Of a stretch of DNA of 64,000 nt, positions 25,923-35,323 are shown one piece after another. Where the stretch lies: assembly GCF_000495915.1 (NCBI RefSeq), contig NZ_AOFQ01000005.1, forward strand, positions 114,164 to 178,163. The letters run 5' to 3'. The notes beneath the pieces are model-generated. The model saw nothing but the letters and a program-made list of their open reading frames with translations, searched no databases and had not been told where the DNA came from. The DNA comes from Stutzerimonas chloritidismutans AW-1 (GTDB lineage Bacteria; Pseudomonadota; Gammaproteobacteria; Pseudomonadales; Pseudomonadaceae). Numbering within the stretch: position 1 is the stretch's first letter; each line of letters begins with the position of its first letter. The translations under genes and the position numbers were made by a program.

Positions 25923-26147
25923 ATGACCGTAGACATCGACACCACCACCGGCACCTGCGCCGTGGTCATCAACGGCAACACGCACCGCAGCGCCCTGATG
26001 GACGTCCGCATCACCACCGATCCCCAGGCACGCATGTCGGTGATGAATATCGACGGCACCAGCATCCACGTGCCGGAAGACGAAGCCGAACACCTGATCG
26101 CCGCGGGTGCAGTGGACGACCGATCCAATCTGGTAGCGGACGAGTGA
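25923..26147 (+). CDS. DUF3203-family small cytosolic protein
   Basis: A 74-residue protein, MTVDIDTTTGTCAVVINGNT..., alternating beta-type sequence and ending EDEAEHLIAAGAVDDRSNL. It resembles the Pseudomonas DUF3203 family (recalled: N-terminal I-x-x-G-T-C, then AEADALTVAGA.D-R-HL). A GGGAGA ribosome site (25912-25917) precedes the ATG by 5 bp. It is divergent from the zinc receptor across the Zur-like box, suggesting zinc-linked expression. A strong terminator follows. Function unknown. Confidence 0.75.
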   Translation: MTVDIDTTTGTCAVVINGNTHRSALMDVRITTDPQARMSVMNIDGTSIHVPEDEAEHLIAAGAVDDRSNLVADE

Positions 26148-26164
26148 AACTGCCGCAGAAACGC

Positions 26165-26190
26165 AAAACCCCGGCTAGCCGGGGTTTTTT
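26165..26190 (+). terminator. Rho-independent terminator after the DUF3203 gene
   Basis: Perfect stem AAAACCCC-GGCT/AGCC-GGGGTTTT followed by T; 17 bp after the stop. Confidence 0.93.
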
Positions 26191-26223
26191 GTAGATGTTG
26201 GCAGCAAGAACCGCAGCAGCAAC

Positions 26224-26268
26224 CAACTGTGGGAGCGCGCCCCCGCTTCGCGCCGCGGCGACACTCCG
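26224..26268. repeat. REP-like palindromic element
   Basis: CTGTGGGAGCGCGCCCCCGC followed by CGCGCCGCGGCGACA has the GTGGGAGCG..GC opening common to intergenic REP elements of pseudomonads; a related opening occurs at 38644. Confidence 0.5.
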
Positions 26269-26277
26269 ACAGTAGCC

Positions 26278-27762
26278 TTAGCCGGCGTGGTAATCCGCGT
26301 CAGCTTCCTCGAAGCGCTTGATGATGGTCGGGGCGGGTTCGGCGCCCATCTTGCTCACTACATAGATGGCGATGCTGGCGAGGATGAAGCCCGGGATGAT
26401 TTCGTACAGGCCCAGACCGATGAATTCCTTCCACACCACCACGGTGACCGCACCGACCAGCATGCCGGCCAGCGCACCGTTGCGGGTCATGCGCTTCCAC
26501 AGCAGCGAGATCAACACCACCGGACCGAATGCCGCGCCGAAACCGGCCCAAGCGTAGGACACCAGACCCAGTACCTTGCTGTCAGGGTTGGAGGCGATGC
26601 CGATGGCGATCAGCGCGATCAGCAGCACCATCGCCCGGCCGACCCAGACCAGCTCGGTCTGCGAGGCATTCTTGCGCAGCATGGCCTTGTAGAAGTCCTG
26701 GGTCAGGGCGCTGGAGCTGACCAGCAACTGCGCACTGAGGGTGCTCATCACCGCCGCCAGTACGCCGGAGAGAATGATGCCGGCGACCCACGGGTTGAAC
26801 AGGATCTTCACCAGCTCGAGGAAAACACGCTCACCATTCTGGGTGACCGGCCCGGCCAGTTCGGGATGTCCGGCGAAGTAGGCGATACCGAAGAAGCCCA
26901 CCGCCACGGCACCGGCCAGCGTCAGGATCATCCAGGCCATGCCGATGCGGCGGGCGTTGGGGATGGTCTTGATCGAGTCGGCCGCCATGAAGCGCACCAG
27001 GATATGCGGCTGGCCAAAGTAACCCAGGCCCCAGGCCAGCAACGAGATGATCGCGACAAAAGAGAGTCCGCTGAACATGTCGAAGGCGGCCGGGTTCTGG
27101 GTGGCGATGGTGTCCATCGCAGCGCCCATGTCGCCCAGGGCGAGGATGACGAACACCGGGGTGATCAGCAGCGCGAAGATCATCAGCGTCGCCTGCACGG
27201 TGTCGGTCCAACTGACGGCCAGGAAGCCACCGATAAACACATAGAGGATGGTCGCCGCGGCGCCGATCCACAGTGCGTATTCGTACGGAACGCCGAAGCT
27301 GCTCTCGAACAGCCGTGCGCCGGCGACCACGCCCGAGGCGCAGTAGATGGTGAAGAACACCAGGATCACCAGCGCGGAGAAGATCCGCAGCATGCGGCTC
27401 TCGTCCTCGAAGCGGTGCGAGAAGTAATCCGGCAACGTCAGCGCGTTGTGGTTGTGCTCGGTGTGCACGCGCAGGCGCCCGGCGACGAACAGCCAGTTCA
27501 GCCAGGCGCCGACGATCAGGCCAATGGCGATCCAGCTTTCCGACAGACCAGCGACGAAGATCGCACCGGGCAGGCCCATCAGCAGCCAGCCGCTCATGTC
27601 CGAGGCACCGGCCGACAGCGCCGTGACGAAGCTGCCGAGGCTGCGACCGCCGAGGATGTAGTCGTCGAAGTTCTTGGTGGCGCGGTAAGCGACGAAACCG
27701 ATCAGGATCATCGCCGCGATGTAGATCAGAAAGGTGATCAGCGTGGGTGTACTGATGCTCAT
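26278..27762 (-). CDS. putP: Sodium/proline symporter (second copy, adjacent to putA)
   Basis: A 494-residue SSS transporter, MSISTPTLITFLIYIAAMILIG..., with the same helix layout and C-terminus (RFEEADADYHAG) as the first copy, from which it differs at scattered residues. It is downstream of putA on the same strand (245 bp gap), the normal Pseudomonas arrangement, so this is probably the ancestral locus. Its segment 27190-27543 recurs in the chimera at 22901-23254. Confidence 0.95.
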   Translation of the reverse strand: MSISTPTLITFLIYIAAMILIGFVAYRATKNFDDYILGGRSLGSFVTALSAGASDMSGWLLMGLPGAIFVAGLSESWIAIGLIVGAWLNWLFVAGRLRVHTEHNHNALTLPDYFSHRFEDESRMLRIFSALVILVFFTIYCASGVVAGARLFESSFGVPYEYALWIGAAATILYVFIGGFLAVSWTDTVQATLMIFALLITPVFVILALGDMGAAMDTIATQNPAAFDMFSGLSFVAIISLLAWGLGYFGQPHILVRFMAADSIKTIPNARRIGMAWMILTLAGAVAVGFFGIAYFAGHPELAGPVTQNGERVFLELVKILFNPWVAGIILSGVLAAVMSTLSAQLLVSSSALTQDFYKAMLRKNASQTELVWVGRAMVLLIALIAIGIASNPDSKVLGLVSYAWAGFGAAFGPVVLISLLWKRMTRNGALAGMLVGAVTVVVWKEFIGLGLYEIIPGFILASIAIYVVSKMGAEPAPTIIKRFEEADADYHAG

Positions 27763-27961
27763 GTGTGTCCCTCGTTAGTTGTTGTTCGGCGCAACGCGAG
27801 CGGACCCACGCTGCACCTTGGCAGAGGGCGATAGCGAAAAGGCCATCACCTGTGACAGACCCAACCCGGGCCCGTCAGTGGCGGAAGAGCGTCCGCCAAC
27901 TGTCCAATTGTTGTTGTGTTCCGGCCGCCTGAGCGGCCGGGAGGTTTAGCGTGATGCGCTA

Positions 27962-27983
27962 GGTGAATGACCAAGGCCATTCA
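27962..27983 (-). terminator. Hairpin between putA and putP
   Basis: GTGAATG / CATTCAC 7-bp stem with an 8-base loop, 25 bp after the putA stop. Few T residues follow, so it may be a processing or attenuation structure rather than a strong terminator. Confidence 0.4.
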
Positions 27984-28007
27984 CTCGGTGGTACAGCGTG
28001 AATGCGT

Positions 28008-31000
28008 TCAGTCGTCTCCGAGCGACAGCAGCGAGGCGTTGCCGCCCACCGCTGTGGTGTTGGTGGAGGTGGTCCGCTCGTTGGCGAAGCGCAGCACATA
28101 GCTGGGGCCGCCCGCCTTCGGACCTGTGCCGGACAGGCCACAGCCGCCGAACGGCTGCACGCCGACCACGGCACCAATCTGGTTGCGATTGACGTAGAGG
28201 TTGCCGACCCGCGCCAGTTGCTCGATGCGTTCGGCGGTTTCCTCGTTGCGGCTGTGCACGCCGAGGGTCAGGCCGTAGCCGGTGCCGTTGATCGCCGCCA
28301 CGACCTTTTCCAGATCCGCCGCGTCGTAGCGCACCACGTGCAGCACGGGCCCGAACTGCTCTTTCTTGAGCTGGTGAATGCCGTCGATCTCGAAGGCCAC
28401 CGGCGCCACGAAATGACCGTTCAGACCAGCCGGCAATGTCGCCTCGGCGATCAGGCGCCCTTCGCTCTTGAGCTGCTGGATATGCGCCAACAGGCCTTCA
28501 CGAGCTTCCTGGTCGATCACCGGGCCGATGTCGTTCTCGCGCAGATGGGGCGGGCCGACGTTCAGCTCGGCCATCGCGCCCTTGAGCAGCTCGATCACCC
28601 GGTCAGCGATATCACGCTGCACGTAGAGCACGCGCAACGCAGAGCAACGCTGACCGGCGCTGGTGAAGGCGGAGCCGACGGCGTCCTTGATCACCTGCTC
28701 GGGCAGCGCGGTGGAATCGACGATCATCGCGTTTTGCCCGCCGGTTTCGGCGATCAGCGTGGCGATCGGGCCTTCCTTCTCGGCCAGCTGGCGGTTGATG
28801 ATGCGCGCCGTGTCGGTCGAGCCGGTGAAGCACACGCCGACCACCCGCGGATCGCGACAGAACACGCCGCCCAGGGTAGCGCCATCGCCTGGCAGGAAGG
28901 CGATTGCCTCTTTCGGCAGGCCGGCTTCGAACATCAGTTCAAGCGCACGCGCAGCGATGAGGCTGGTCTGCTCGGCCGGCTTGGCCAGCACGGTGTTGCC
29001 GGCCACCAGTGCCGCGGTGATCTGGCCGAGGTAGATTGCCAGCGGGAAGTTCCACGGGCTGACGCAGACGAACACGCCGCGGCCTTCATGGAACAGCTCG
29101 TTACGCTCTCCGGTCGGGCCTTTCAACTCTTCGCGACCGAGCTTCTGCCGCGCCTGCTGAGCGTAGTAACGGCAGAAATCCACCGCCTCGCGTACTTCGT
29201 CGATGCCGTCCTGTAGCGACTTGCCGGCTTCCACGGTGCACAGCGCCATCAGCTCGGCGCGGTGCTGCTCCAGCAGATCGCCCAGGCGTTCCAGCACAGC
29301 GGCACGGGCTTCCACCGGCGTGGCATTCCAAGTCGGCCAGTAGGCTGCCAGGCGATCGATGGCCTGGCGCGCCTGGTCGGCGCTGGCGAACTGCGCCTGG
29401 CCGACAACCTTGTTCAGGTCATAGGGGCAGCGCACGTCGGACGGCGTTCCGGCGAGCCTTTGCCCGCTGATGATCGGCGCAGCCTGCCACTGGCGCTCGA
29501 GGAAAGGTTGGTAGGCGCTGGCCAGGTCGTTCCATTGGTTCTGGATATTCATGTTGATCCCTTGGGAGTTCTTGCGATTGCCGAACAGCGCCGGCGGCAG
29601 CGGAATGCGGGGGTTGCCCGGTGCGGCGAATCTGCGCAGCTGGCTCACCGGGTGATCGATCAGCGATTCGACCGGCACGCGCGGGTCGACCAGCTGATGA
29701 ACGAAGGACGAGTTGGCACCGTTCTCCAGCAGGCGGCGCACCAGATAGGGCAGCAGGTCCTTGTGCGCGCCGACCGGGGCGTAGATGCGTACGTTGCGGG
29801 CGTACTTCTCGATCACCGTGTCGTACAGGGCATCGCCCATGCCGTGCAGGCGCTGGAACTCGAACTCGCGCGGCTGTGAGATTTCCTCGGCCATGGCCAG
29901 GATGCAGCTGACGGTGTGCGCGTTGTGGCTGGCGAACTGCGGGTAGATCACCCCACGGGTGTGCTCGGACAACAGGTAGCGCGCGCAGGCGAGGTAGGAG
30001 GTGTCAGTGCCTTCCTTGCGCGTGTAGACGGGGTAGCCGTCCAGGCCCTGGACCTGGCACTGCTTGATCTCACTGTCCCAGTAGGCGCCCTTTACCAGCC
30101 GCAGCGGAATGCGTTCGCCAAGCTCACGACCGAGCAGCGTCAACCAGACCAGCACCGGCAGGCAGCGTTTGGAATAAGCCTGGATGACCAGGCCGAACTC
30201 ACCCCAGCCGGCGATAGCCGGGTCGCGCAGGAGCTTTTCGTACAGTTCCAGCGACAGCTCGAGGCGGTCGGCCTCCTCGGCATCGATGGTGATCCCGACA
30301 TTGCGCTGACGCGCCAGCACGGCCAGTTCGCGCACACTGGCGAACAGCTCGGTGAGCACGCGCTCGCGCTGGGCGACTTCGTAACGTGGATGCAGCGCCG
30401 ACAACTTGATCGACACCGACGGACGCGGGCCCTTGCCGACCTGCGGCTCGGCACCGACGGTCTCCACGGCCTGACGATAGTCAGCCATGTACTTGGCGGC
30501 GTCCTCGGCAGTCAGCGCCGCTTCACCGAGCATGTCGAAGGAATAGGTGTAGCCCTTCTCGCGCTCGGGACGGCCGTTCTTCAGCGCTTCGGCGATGGTC
30601 CGGCCAAGCACGAACTGCTTGCCCATCAGCTTCATCGCCTGGTTCATCGCGCGGCGGATCACCGGCTCACCGGAGCGCTTGAGCAAACGACCGATGACGT
30701 TCTTCGGGCGGCCATCGGCAGTTTCCGGATCGACCACCTTGCCGGTCATCACCAGCCCCCAGGCGGCGAAGTTGACCAGCACGTTGTCGCTCTGGCCGAG
30801 GTGGCGTTCCCACTCGGCGGCGTTGAGCTTGTCGCGGATCAGCGCGTCAGCCGTGGCGGCATCCGGCACCCGCAGCAGCGCTTCGGCCAGGCACATCAGC
30901 ATCAGCCCTTCCTGGGTGTCCAGGCTGTACTGGCGCAGCAGCGCATCGAGGGTATCGACGGCATTGTCACGCCCACGCACCGCCTCGATCAGGCTGCGCG

Positions 31001-31169
31001 CGCGCTCGCGAATGGCGGCAATGCCCGCCTCGCCGGGATCGGCAAGCTGCAACAGTTCGGTGAGATATTGCGCCTCGTCAACGCTGTAGTTCGCGCTGAT
31101 GGCGGGAAAGAATTCCGCGGCTTTCTGGTTGGCGAAGGCGCCTTCCAGCACGTGACCGGCCTTGAACAT
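28008..31169 (-). CDS. putA: Bifunctional proline dehydrogenase / P5C dehydrogenase
   Basis: A 1053-residue PutA. The N-terminal part is the PRODH barrel (SIKLSALHPRYE, RLVKGAYWDSEIK, YAPVGAHKDLLPYLVRRLLENGANSSFV). The C-terminal part is an aldehyde dehydrogenase with FVCVSPWNFPLAI, a catalytic Cys in TSAGQRCSALRVLYV, and the FTGSTDTA nucleotide site. It oxidises proline to glutamate through P5C with FAD and NAD+. The length matches Pseudomonas PutA; there is no N-terminal ribbon-helix-helix DNA-binding domain as in E. coli, so control is external, probably by the AraC protein encoded upstream. Confidence 0.96.
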   Translation of the reverse strand: MFKAGHVLEGAFANQKAAEFFPAISANYSVDEAQYLTELLQLADPGEAGIAAIRERARSLIEAVRGRDNAVDTLDALLRQYSLDTQEGLMLMCLAEALLRVPDAATADALIRDKLNAAEWERHLGQSDNVLVNFAAWGLVMTGKVVDPETADGRPKNVIGRLLKRSGEPVIRRAMNQAMKLMGKQFVLGRTIAEALKNGRPEREKGYTYSFDMLGEAALTAEDAAKYMADYRQAVETVGAEPQVGKGPRPSVSIKLSALHPRYEVAQRERVLTELFASVRELAVLARQRNVGITIDAEEADRLELSLELYEKLLRDPAIAGWGEFGLVIQAYSKRCLPVLVWLTLLGRELGERIPLRLVKGAYWDSEIKQCQVQGLDGYPVYTRKEGTDTSYLACARYLLSEHTRGVIYPQFASHNAHTVSCILAMAEEISQPREFEFQRLHGMGDALYDTVIEKYARNVRIYAPVGAHKDLLPYLVRRLLENGANSSFVHQLVDPRVPVESLIDHPVSQLRRFAAPGNPRIPLPPALFGNRKNSQGINMNIQNQWNDLASAYQPFLERQWQAAPIISGQRLAGTPSDVRCPYDLNKVVGQAQFASADQARQAIDRLAAYWPTWNATPVEARAAVLERLGDLLEQHRAELMALCTVEAGKSLQDGIDEVREAVDFCRYYAQQARQKLGREELKGPTGERNELFHEGRGVFVCVSPWNFPLAIYLGQITAALVAGNTVLAKPAEQTSLIAARALELMFEAGLPKEAIAFLPGDGATLGGVFCRDPRVVGVCFTGSTDTARIINRQLAEKEGPIATLIAETGGQNAMIVDSTALPEQVIKDAVGSAFTSAGQRCSALRVLYVQRDIADRVIELLKGAMAELNVGPPHLRENDIGPVIDQEAREGLLAHIQQLKSEGRLIAEATLPAGLNGHFVAPVAFEIDGIHQLKKEQFGPVLHVVRYDAADLEKVVAAINGTGYGLTLGVHSRNEETAERIEQLARVGNLYVNRNQIGAVVGVQPFGGCGLSGTGPKAGGPSYVLRFANERTTSTNTTAVGGNASLLSLGDD

Positions 31170-31431
31170 GCGCCGCTCCTCTTGTGATTGTGTCTGCTTA
31201 TAGGTCTAGTCCACGGCCAGGCTGATGGTGCAGCACAAGACGAAGAGCCAGGTCGGGAGACGGAATGTAGGTCTGCAAGACGAGCCGTTCTTGCGCAAAA
31301 CTACGGAAGTTTTACGAAAAACTACGAAAGCCGGACGCGGAAACGCGGCCGTAATGAAAGCGCACCAGGATGGCGCAGGAATATACCCCTGGTAGCTGAA
31401 GAGCCCGAAAACAGGGCAATCAGGAGAAAGC
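31170..31431. other. putA upstream region
   Basis: About 260 bp between putA and the AraC-type gene, containing an AT-richer, repetitive tract (CTACGGAAGTTTTACG near 31300, then AAAAACTACGAAAG). It is the likely site of the putA promoter and regulator binding; no certain promoter can be assigned. Confidence 0.4.
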
Positions 31432-32187
31432 TCAGGAGTCCGACTTGCGCAATCCGCGAGGGGTCAGACCGAGGTAGCGGCGGGTCGCCGTGGTCAATGC
31501 GCTCTGGCTGGAGAAACCGCACTCCTCGGCAATCCGCACCAGTGGCAGCGGCGTTTCGCGCAGCAGGCGGGCGGCACGATCGAGGCGGGTCTTGAGCAGG
31601 TACTGGTGCGGCGTGAGGCCGACGCAATCCTTGAACTGGGCGTGGAAGTGGCTGGGGCTGAGGCAGACCACCTGGGCCAACTCGGCGACCGTGATGCGTC
31701 GCGCCAGGTTGCCCTGAATATGGCTGTCCAGCCGCTGCAGATCGAGCGGTCCGGCCGGGCGCTGAACTGACTCGCCGAACAGTCGCAGGTGCAGTGCCCG
31801 CAACAGCACGCCGCCCAGCGCCCGGGCCAGCAGCGGGTCGCTGCCGTAGCGCGCCAGCTCGGCACCGGCGTAGGCCAGCAGGTTCTGGAAATCGGCGTCC
31901 AGCGCCGGGTAGCGTGGCGCTTCGAACAGGCGGGCCAGCAGCTCGGGGTCCTCGGTGCCGACATCCTGCTCGTCGAGATCGATGATCAGCATGCGGTTGT
32001 CGCCCATGCCGGCGAAGCCGTGGTCGGCATCGCCCGGCACCAGACAGGCGCGCATCCGGCAGACTTCGCCACCCGAGCCATTGACCTCGAATTCCGCGCG
32101 TCCAGAAAGCGACATCACCAGCTGGTGATAGTCGTGGGCGTGCTGGTGAGTCTGGTCATCCAGGCGAAGCAGACGGGCGTTGAGCAT
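31432..32187 (-). CDS. pruR: AraC-family regulator, probable proline-utilisation activator (PruR-like)
   Basis: A 251-residue protein starting MLNARLLRLDDQTHQHAHDYHQLVMSLSG (cupin sensor domain) and ending with two AraC HTHs (ITVAELAQVVCLSPSHFHAQFKDCVGL and LPLVRIAEECGFSSQSALTTATRR). ATGs at 32229 and 32292 would give longer proteins; I prefer the one at the cupin domain. Position between putA and the lon-type gene matches the P. aeruginosa order putA-pruR-asrA, where PruR activates put genes with proline. Assignment is by synteny. Confidence 0.85.
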   Translation of the reverse strand: MLNARLLRLDDQTHQHAHDYHQLVMSLSGRAEFEVNGSGGEVCRMRACLVPGDADHGFAGMGDNRMLIIDLDEQDVGTEDPELLARLFEAPRYPALDADFQNLLAYAGAELARYGSDPLLARALGGVLLRALHLRLFGESVQRPAGPLDLQRLDSHIQGNLARRITVAELAQVVCLSPSHFHAQFKDCVGLTPHQYLLKTRLDRAARLLRETPLPLVRIAEECGFSSQSALTTATRRYLGLTPRGLRKSDS

Positions 32188-32312
32188 GATGGGCACCTGT
32201 GCGTGCAAACACTGTACCGAAGCCTGCATGAAGTGCCCACCCCCATGCGACGGGATTGAAATCATCCGGGCCACCACCCATCTAAGGTGCACGTATTCGC
32301 AACGGGTGCCGC

Positions 32313-34700
32313 ATGAACGACGACGTCAATCAGGATCATATCGAGCAGGAAATCATCTCCTCCAACGGTCTCGTACTGCCCGATCAACAGCAGCCGGACA
32401 AGCTCTACATCATCCCGGTGCACAACCGACCTTTCTTCCCGGCGCAGGTGTTGCCGGTGATCGTCAACGAAGATCCCTGGGCCGAGACCCTGGATCGCGT
32501 GGCGAAGACGCCGCACCAGCGCGTGGCACTGTTCTTCGTCGACTCGCCGGTGCTGGACATGGCCACCTTCGACCCGGACAGCCTGCCGGAGCACGGCACC
32601 ATGGTCCGCGTGCATCACGCCTCGCAGGAGGGCGGCAAGCTGCAGTTCGTCGCCCAGGGCCTGGCGCGGGTGCGCATCCGCGGCTGGCTGCGGCGCAAAC
32701 CACCGTATCTGGTGGAAGTCGATTACCCGAAAAGCGATGACGACCCGCGCGACGAGGTGAAGGCCTACGGCATGGCACTGATCAACGCGATCAAGGAGCT
32801 CCTGCCGCTCAACCCGCTGTACAGCGAAGAACTGAAGAACTACCTGAACCGATTCAGCCCCAACGATCCCTCGCCGCTGTCGGACTTCGCCGCCGCGCTG
32901 ACCACCGCGCCTGGCGTGGAGCTGCAGGAAGTGCTGGATACCGTGCCAGTGCTCAAGCGCATGGAGAAGGTGTTGCCGCTGCTGCGCAAGGAAGTGGAAG
33001 TCGCCAGGCTGCAGAAGGAACTGACCGGCGAGGTCAACCGCAAGATCGGCGAGCGCCAGCGTGAGTTCTTCCTCAAGGAACAGCTGAAGATCATCCAGCG
33101 CGAGCTGGGCATCACCAAGGACGACAAGAGCGCCGACGCCGACGAGTTCCGCGCCCGTCTTGAGGGCAAGGTGGTGCCACCCGCCGCGCAGAAGCGAATC
33201 GACGAGGAACTGAACAAGCTGTCGATCCTCGAGACCGGCTCACCGGAATATGCCGTCACCCGCAACTACCTGGACTGGGCCACCGCCCTGCCCTGGGGCG
33301 TGTTCGGCCAGGACAAGCTCGACCTCAAACGCGCGCGCAAGGTGCTGGACAAGCATCACGCCGGCCTCGACGACATCAAGAACCGCATCCTCGAATTCCT
33401 CGCCGTCGGCGCCTTCAAAGGCGAGATCGCCGGCTCCATCGTGCTGCTGGTCGGCCCACCGGGCGTGGGCAAGACCAGCATCGGCAAGTCCATCGCCGAA
33501 TCCCTCGGCCGGCCGTTCTATCGTTTCAGCGTCGGCGGCATGCGCGACGAAGCGGAGATCAAGGGTCACCGTCGTACCTACATCGGCGCCCTGCCCGGCA
33601 AGCTGGTGCAGGCGCTCAAGGATGTCGAGGTGATGAACCCGGTGATCATGCTCGACGAGATCGACAAGCTCAGCAGCAGCTACCAGGGCGATCCGGCCTC
33701 CGCGCTGCTGGAGACGCTGGACCCGGAACAGAACGTCGAATTCCTCGACCATTACCTGGACCTGCGCCTGGACCTGTCCAAGGTGCTGTTCGTCTGCACA
33801 GCAAACACCCTGGACTCGATTCCCGGTCCGCTGCTCGACCGCATGGAGGTGATCCGCCTGTCCGGCTACATCGCCGAGGAGAAGCTGGCCATCGCCAAGC
33901 GTCACCTGTGGCCCAAGCTGCTGAACAAGACCGGCGTACCCAAGCAGCGCCTAGCCATCAGCGACAGCGCCATGAAAGCGGTGATCGAAGGCTATGCCCG
34001 CGAAGCAGGTGTGCGTCAGCTGGAGAAGCAGCTGGGCAAGCTGGTGCGCAAGGCAGTGGTGCAGCTGCTGGAAGACCCCCAAGCGGTGCTGAAGATCACG
34101 CCGAAGGACCTGGAAAGCTACCTCGGCAAACCGGTATTCCGCAGCGAACAGGTGCTCTCCGGCGTCGGCGTAATCACAGGCCTCGCCTGGACCAGCATGG
34201 GCGGCGCCCCCCTGCCGATCGAGGCCACGCGCATCCACACGCTGAACCGCGGCTTCAAGCTCACCGGCAAGCTCGGTGACGTGATGAAGGAATCGGCGGA
34301 GATCGCCTACAGCTACATCAGCTCGAACCTGAAAACCTTCAAGGGCGACCCGGAGTTCTTCGACCAGGCCTTCGTGCACCTGCACGTGCCGGAAGGCGCG
34401 ACGCCCAAGGACGGCCCCAGCGCCGGCATCACCATGGCCAGCGCGCTGCTCTCGCTGGCGCGCAACCAGCCGCCGAAGAAAGGCGTGGCCATGACCGGCG
34501 AGCTGACGCTGACCGGTCACGTATTGCCGATCGGCGGAGTGCGCGAGAAGGTGATTGCGGCGCGGCGGCAGAAGATCTTCGAGCTGATCCTGCCGGAAGC
34601 CAACCGCGGCGACTTCGAAGAGTTGCCCGACTACCTCAAGGAAGGCCTGACGGTGCATTTCGCCAAACGCTTCGCCGATGTGGCCAAGGTGCTGTTCTGA
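32313..34700 (+). CDS. ATP-dependent Lon-type protease (AsrA-like second Lon)
   Basis: A 795-residue Lon: LAN domain (YIIPVHNRPFFPAQVLPVIV), a coiled coil (KKE-rich, about 225-265), AAA+ with Walker A GPPGVGKTS near residue 380 and Walker B VIMLDEIDK, and the protease domain with catalytic Ser in PKDGPSAGI near residue 702 and Lys in GGVREKVIAARR. In P. aeruginosa the Lon paralogue next to pruR and icp is AsrA (PA0779), linked to the heat-shock response to aminoglycosides. The shared neighbourhood suggests this is its orthologue and not the housekeeping lon next to clpX. Confidence 0.9.
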   Translation: MNDDVNQDHIEQEIISSNGLVLPDQQQPDKLYIIPVHNRPFFPAQVLPVIVNEDPWAETLDRVAKTPHQRVALFFVDSPVLDMATFDPDSLPEHGTMVRVHHASQEGGKLQFVAQGLARVRIRGWLRRKPPYLVEVDYPKSDDDPRDEVKAYGMALINAIKELLPLNPLYSEELKNYLNRFSPNDPSPLSDFAAALTTAPGVELQEVLDTVPVLKRMEKVLPLLRKEVEVARLQKELTGEVNRKIGERQREFFLKEQLKIIQRELGITKDDKSADADEFRARLEGKVVPPAAQKRIDEELNKLSILETGSPEYAVTRNYLDWATALPWGVFGQDKLDLKRARKVLDKHHAGLDDIKNRILEFLAVGAFKGEIAGSIVLLVGPPGVGKTSIGKSIAESLGRPFYRFSVGGMRDEAEIKGHRRTYIGALPGKLVQALKDVEVMNPVIMLDEIDKLSSSYQGDPASALLETLDPEQNVEFLDHYLDLRLDLSKVLFVCTANTLDSIPGPLLDRMEVIRLSGYIAEEKLAIAKRHLWPKLLNKTGVPKQRLAISDSAMKAVIEGYAREAGVRQLEKQLGKLVRKAVVQLLEDPQAVLKITPKDLESYLGKPVFRSEQVLSGVGVITGLAWTSMGGAPLPIEATRIHTLNRGFKLTGKLGDVMKESAEIAYSYISSNLKTFKGDPEFFDQAFVHLHVPEGATPKDGPSAGITMASALLSLARNQPPKKGVAMTGELTLTGHVLPIGGVREKVIAARRQKIFELILPEANRGDFEELPDYLKEGLTVHFAKRFADVAKVLF

Positions 34701-34848
34701 CGCGGGACAAGATGCAGACCAGCGGTAGTCGAGGGGTGGAAGTCGCGCTGCACTTCCACCCCTCGCAGCGGGCGCAGACCGAGTGCGCGCCTGCGACCAG
34801 GCTCTTTTGGGCTATCCTTCCCAACTCATTTTCCGACCGGTGCCGATC

Positions 34849-35250
34849 ATGCCTTTCGACATCCCTCGTCTGTTGCTGCCCGCCAGCGTCGCCCTGCTCG
34901 CCGCCTGCGCAAGCAACGACAAGGCGCCCTCCAGCGTCGTGCTCAGCGACGACAACCGCTGCCCGCAAACGCTGCAGAGCGGCCAGCAACTCATCGTCAG
35001 CCTGCCGAGCAACCCGACCACCGGCTATCGCTGGATTCTGCACGAAGCAGCCGCGGAGCAATTGCGCAGCCTCGGCCCCGAGGTGTTCAGCAATCCGAAG
35101 GCCGACATGATCGGCGGGGATGGCCTGTCGACCTGGCGCTTCGAGGCACAGGAGTCCGGCAGCGGCAGGCTGTACCTTACCTATCAACGTCCGTGGGAGG
35201 CCGACGCCGAGCCAGCGGGCATGTTCGATTGCCGTATCGAGGTACGCTGA
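34849..35250 (+). CDS. icp: Chagasin/ICP-family (I42) cysteine peptidase inhibitor, lipoprotein
   Basis: A 133-residue protein with lipoprotein signal [20 protein letters not shown]. The mature domain carries the three chagasin loops: [18 protein letters not shown] and [11 protein letters not shown]. Such inhibitors block papain-like cysteine peptidases; the envelope location suggests defence against foreign or own periplasmic peptidases. The ATG at 34849 gives the signal peptide directly. It follows the Lon-type protease by 148 bp, as PA0778 follows PA0779. Confidence 0.92.
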   Translation: MPFDIPRLLLPASVALLAACASNDKAPSSVVLSDDNRCPQTLQSGQQLIVSLPSNPTTGYRWILHEAAAEQLRSLGPEVFSNPKADMIGGDGLSTWRFEAQESGSGRLYLTYQRPWEADAEPAGMFDCRIEVR

Positions 35251-35323
35251 GTCGGGCGGAGCCCGCGGCGAGCGTGGTTTCGGCTACAATGCCGCCCCGT
35301 TTTCACACACGCCGCCCGACACC

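Noticed and set aside
28002..29216. 404-codon plus-strand frame opposite putA
   Set aside because: Mirror frame of a well-conserved gene; no family signature.
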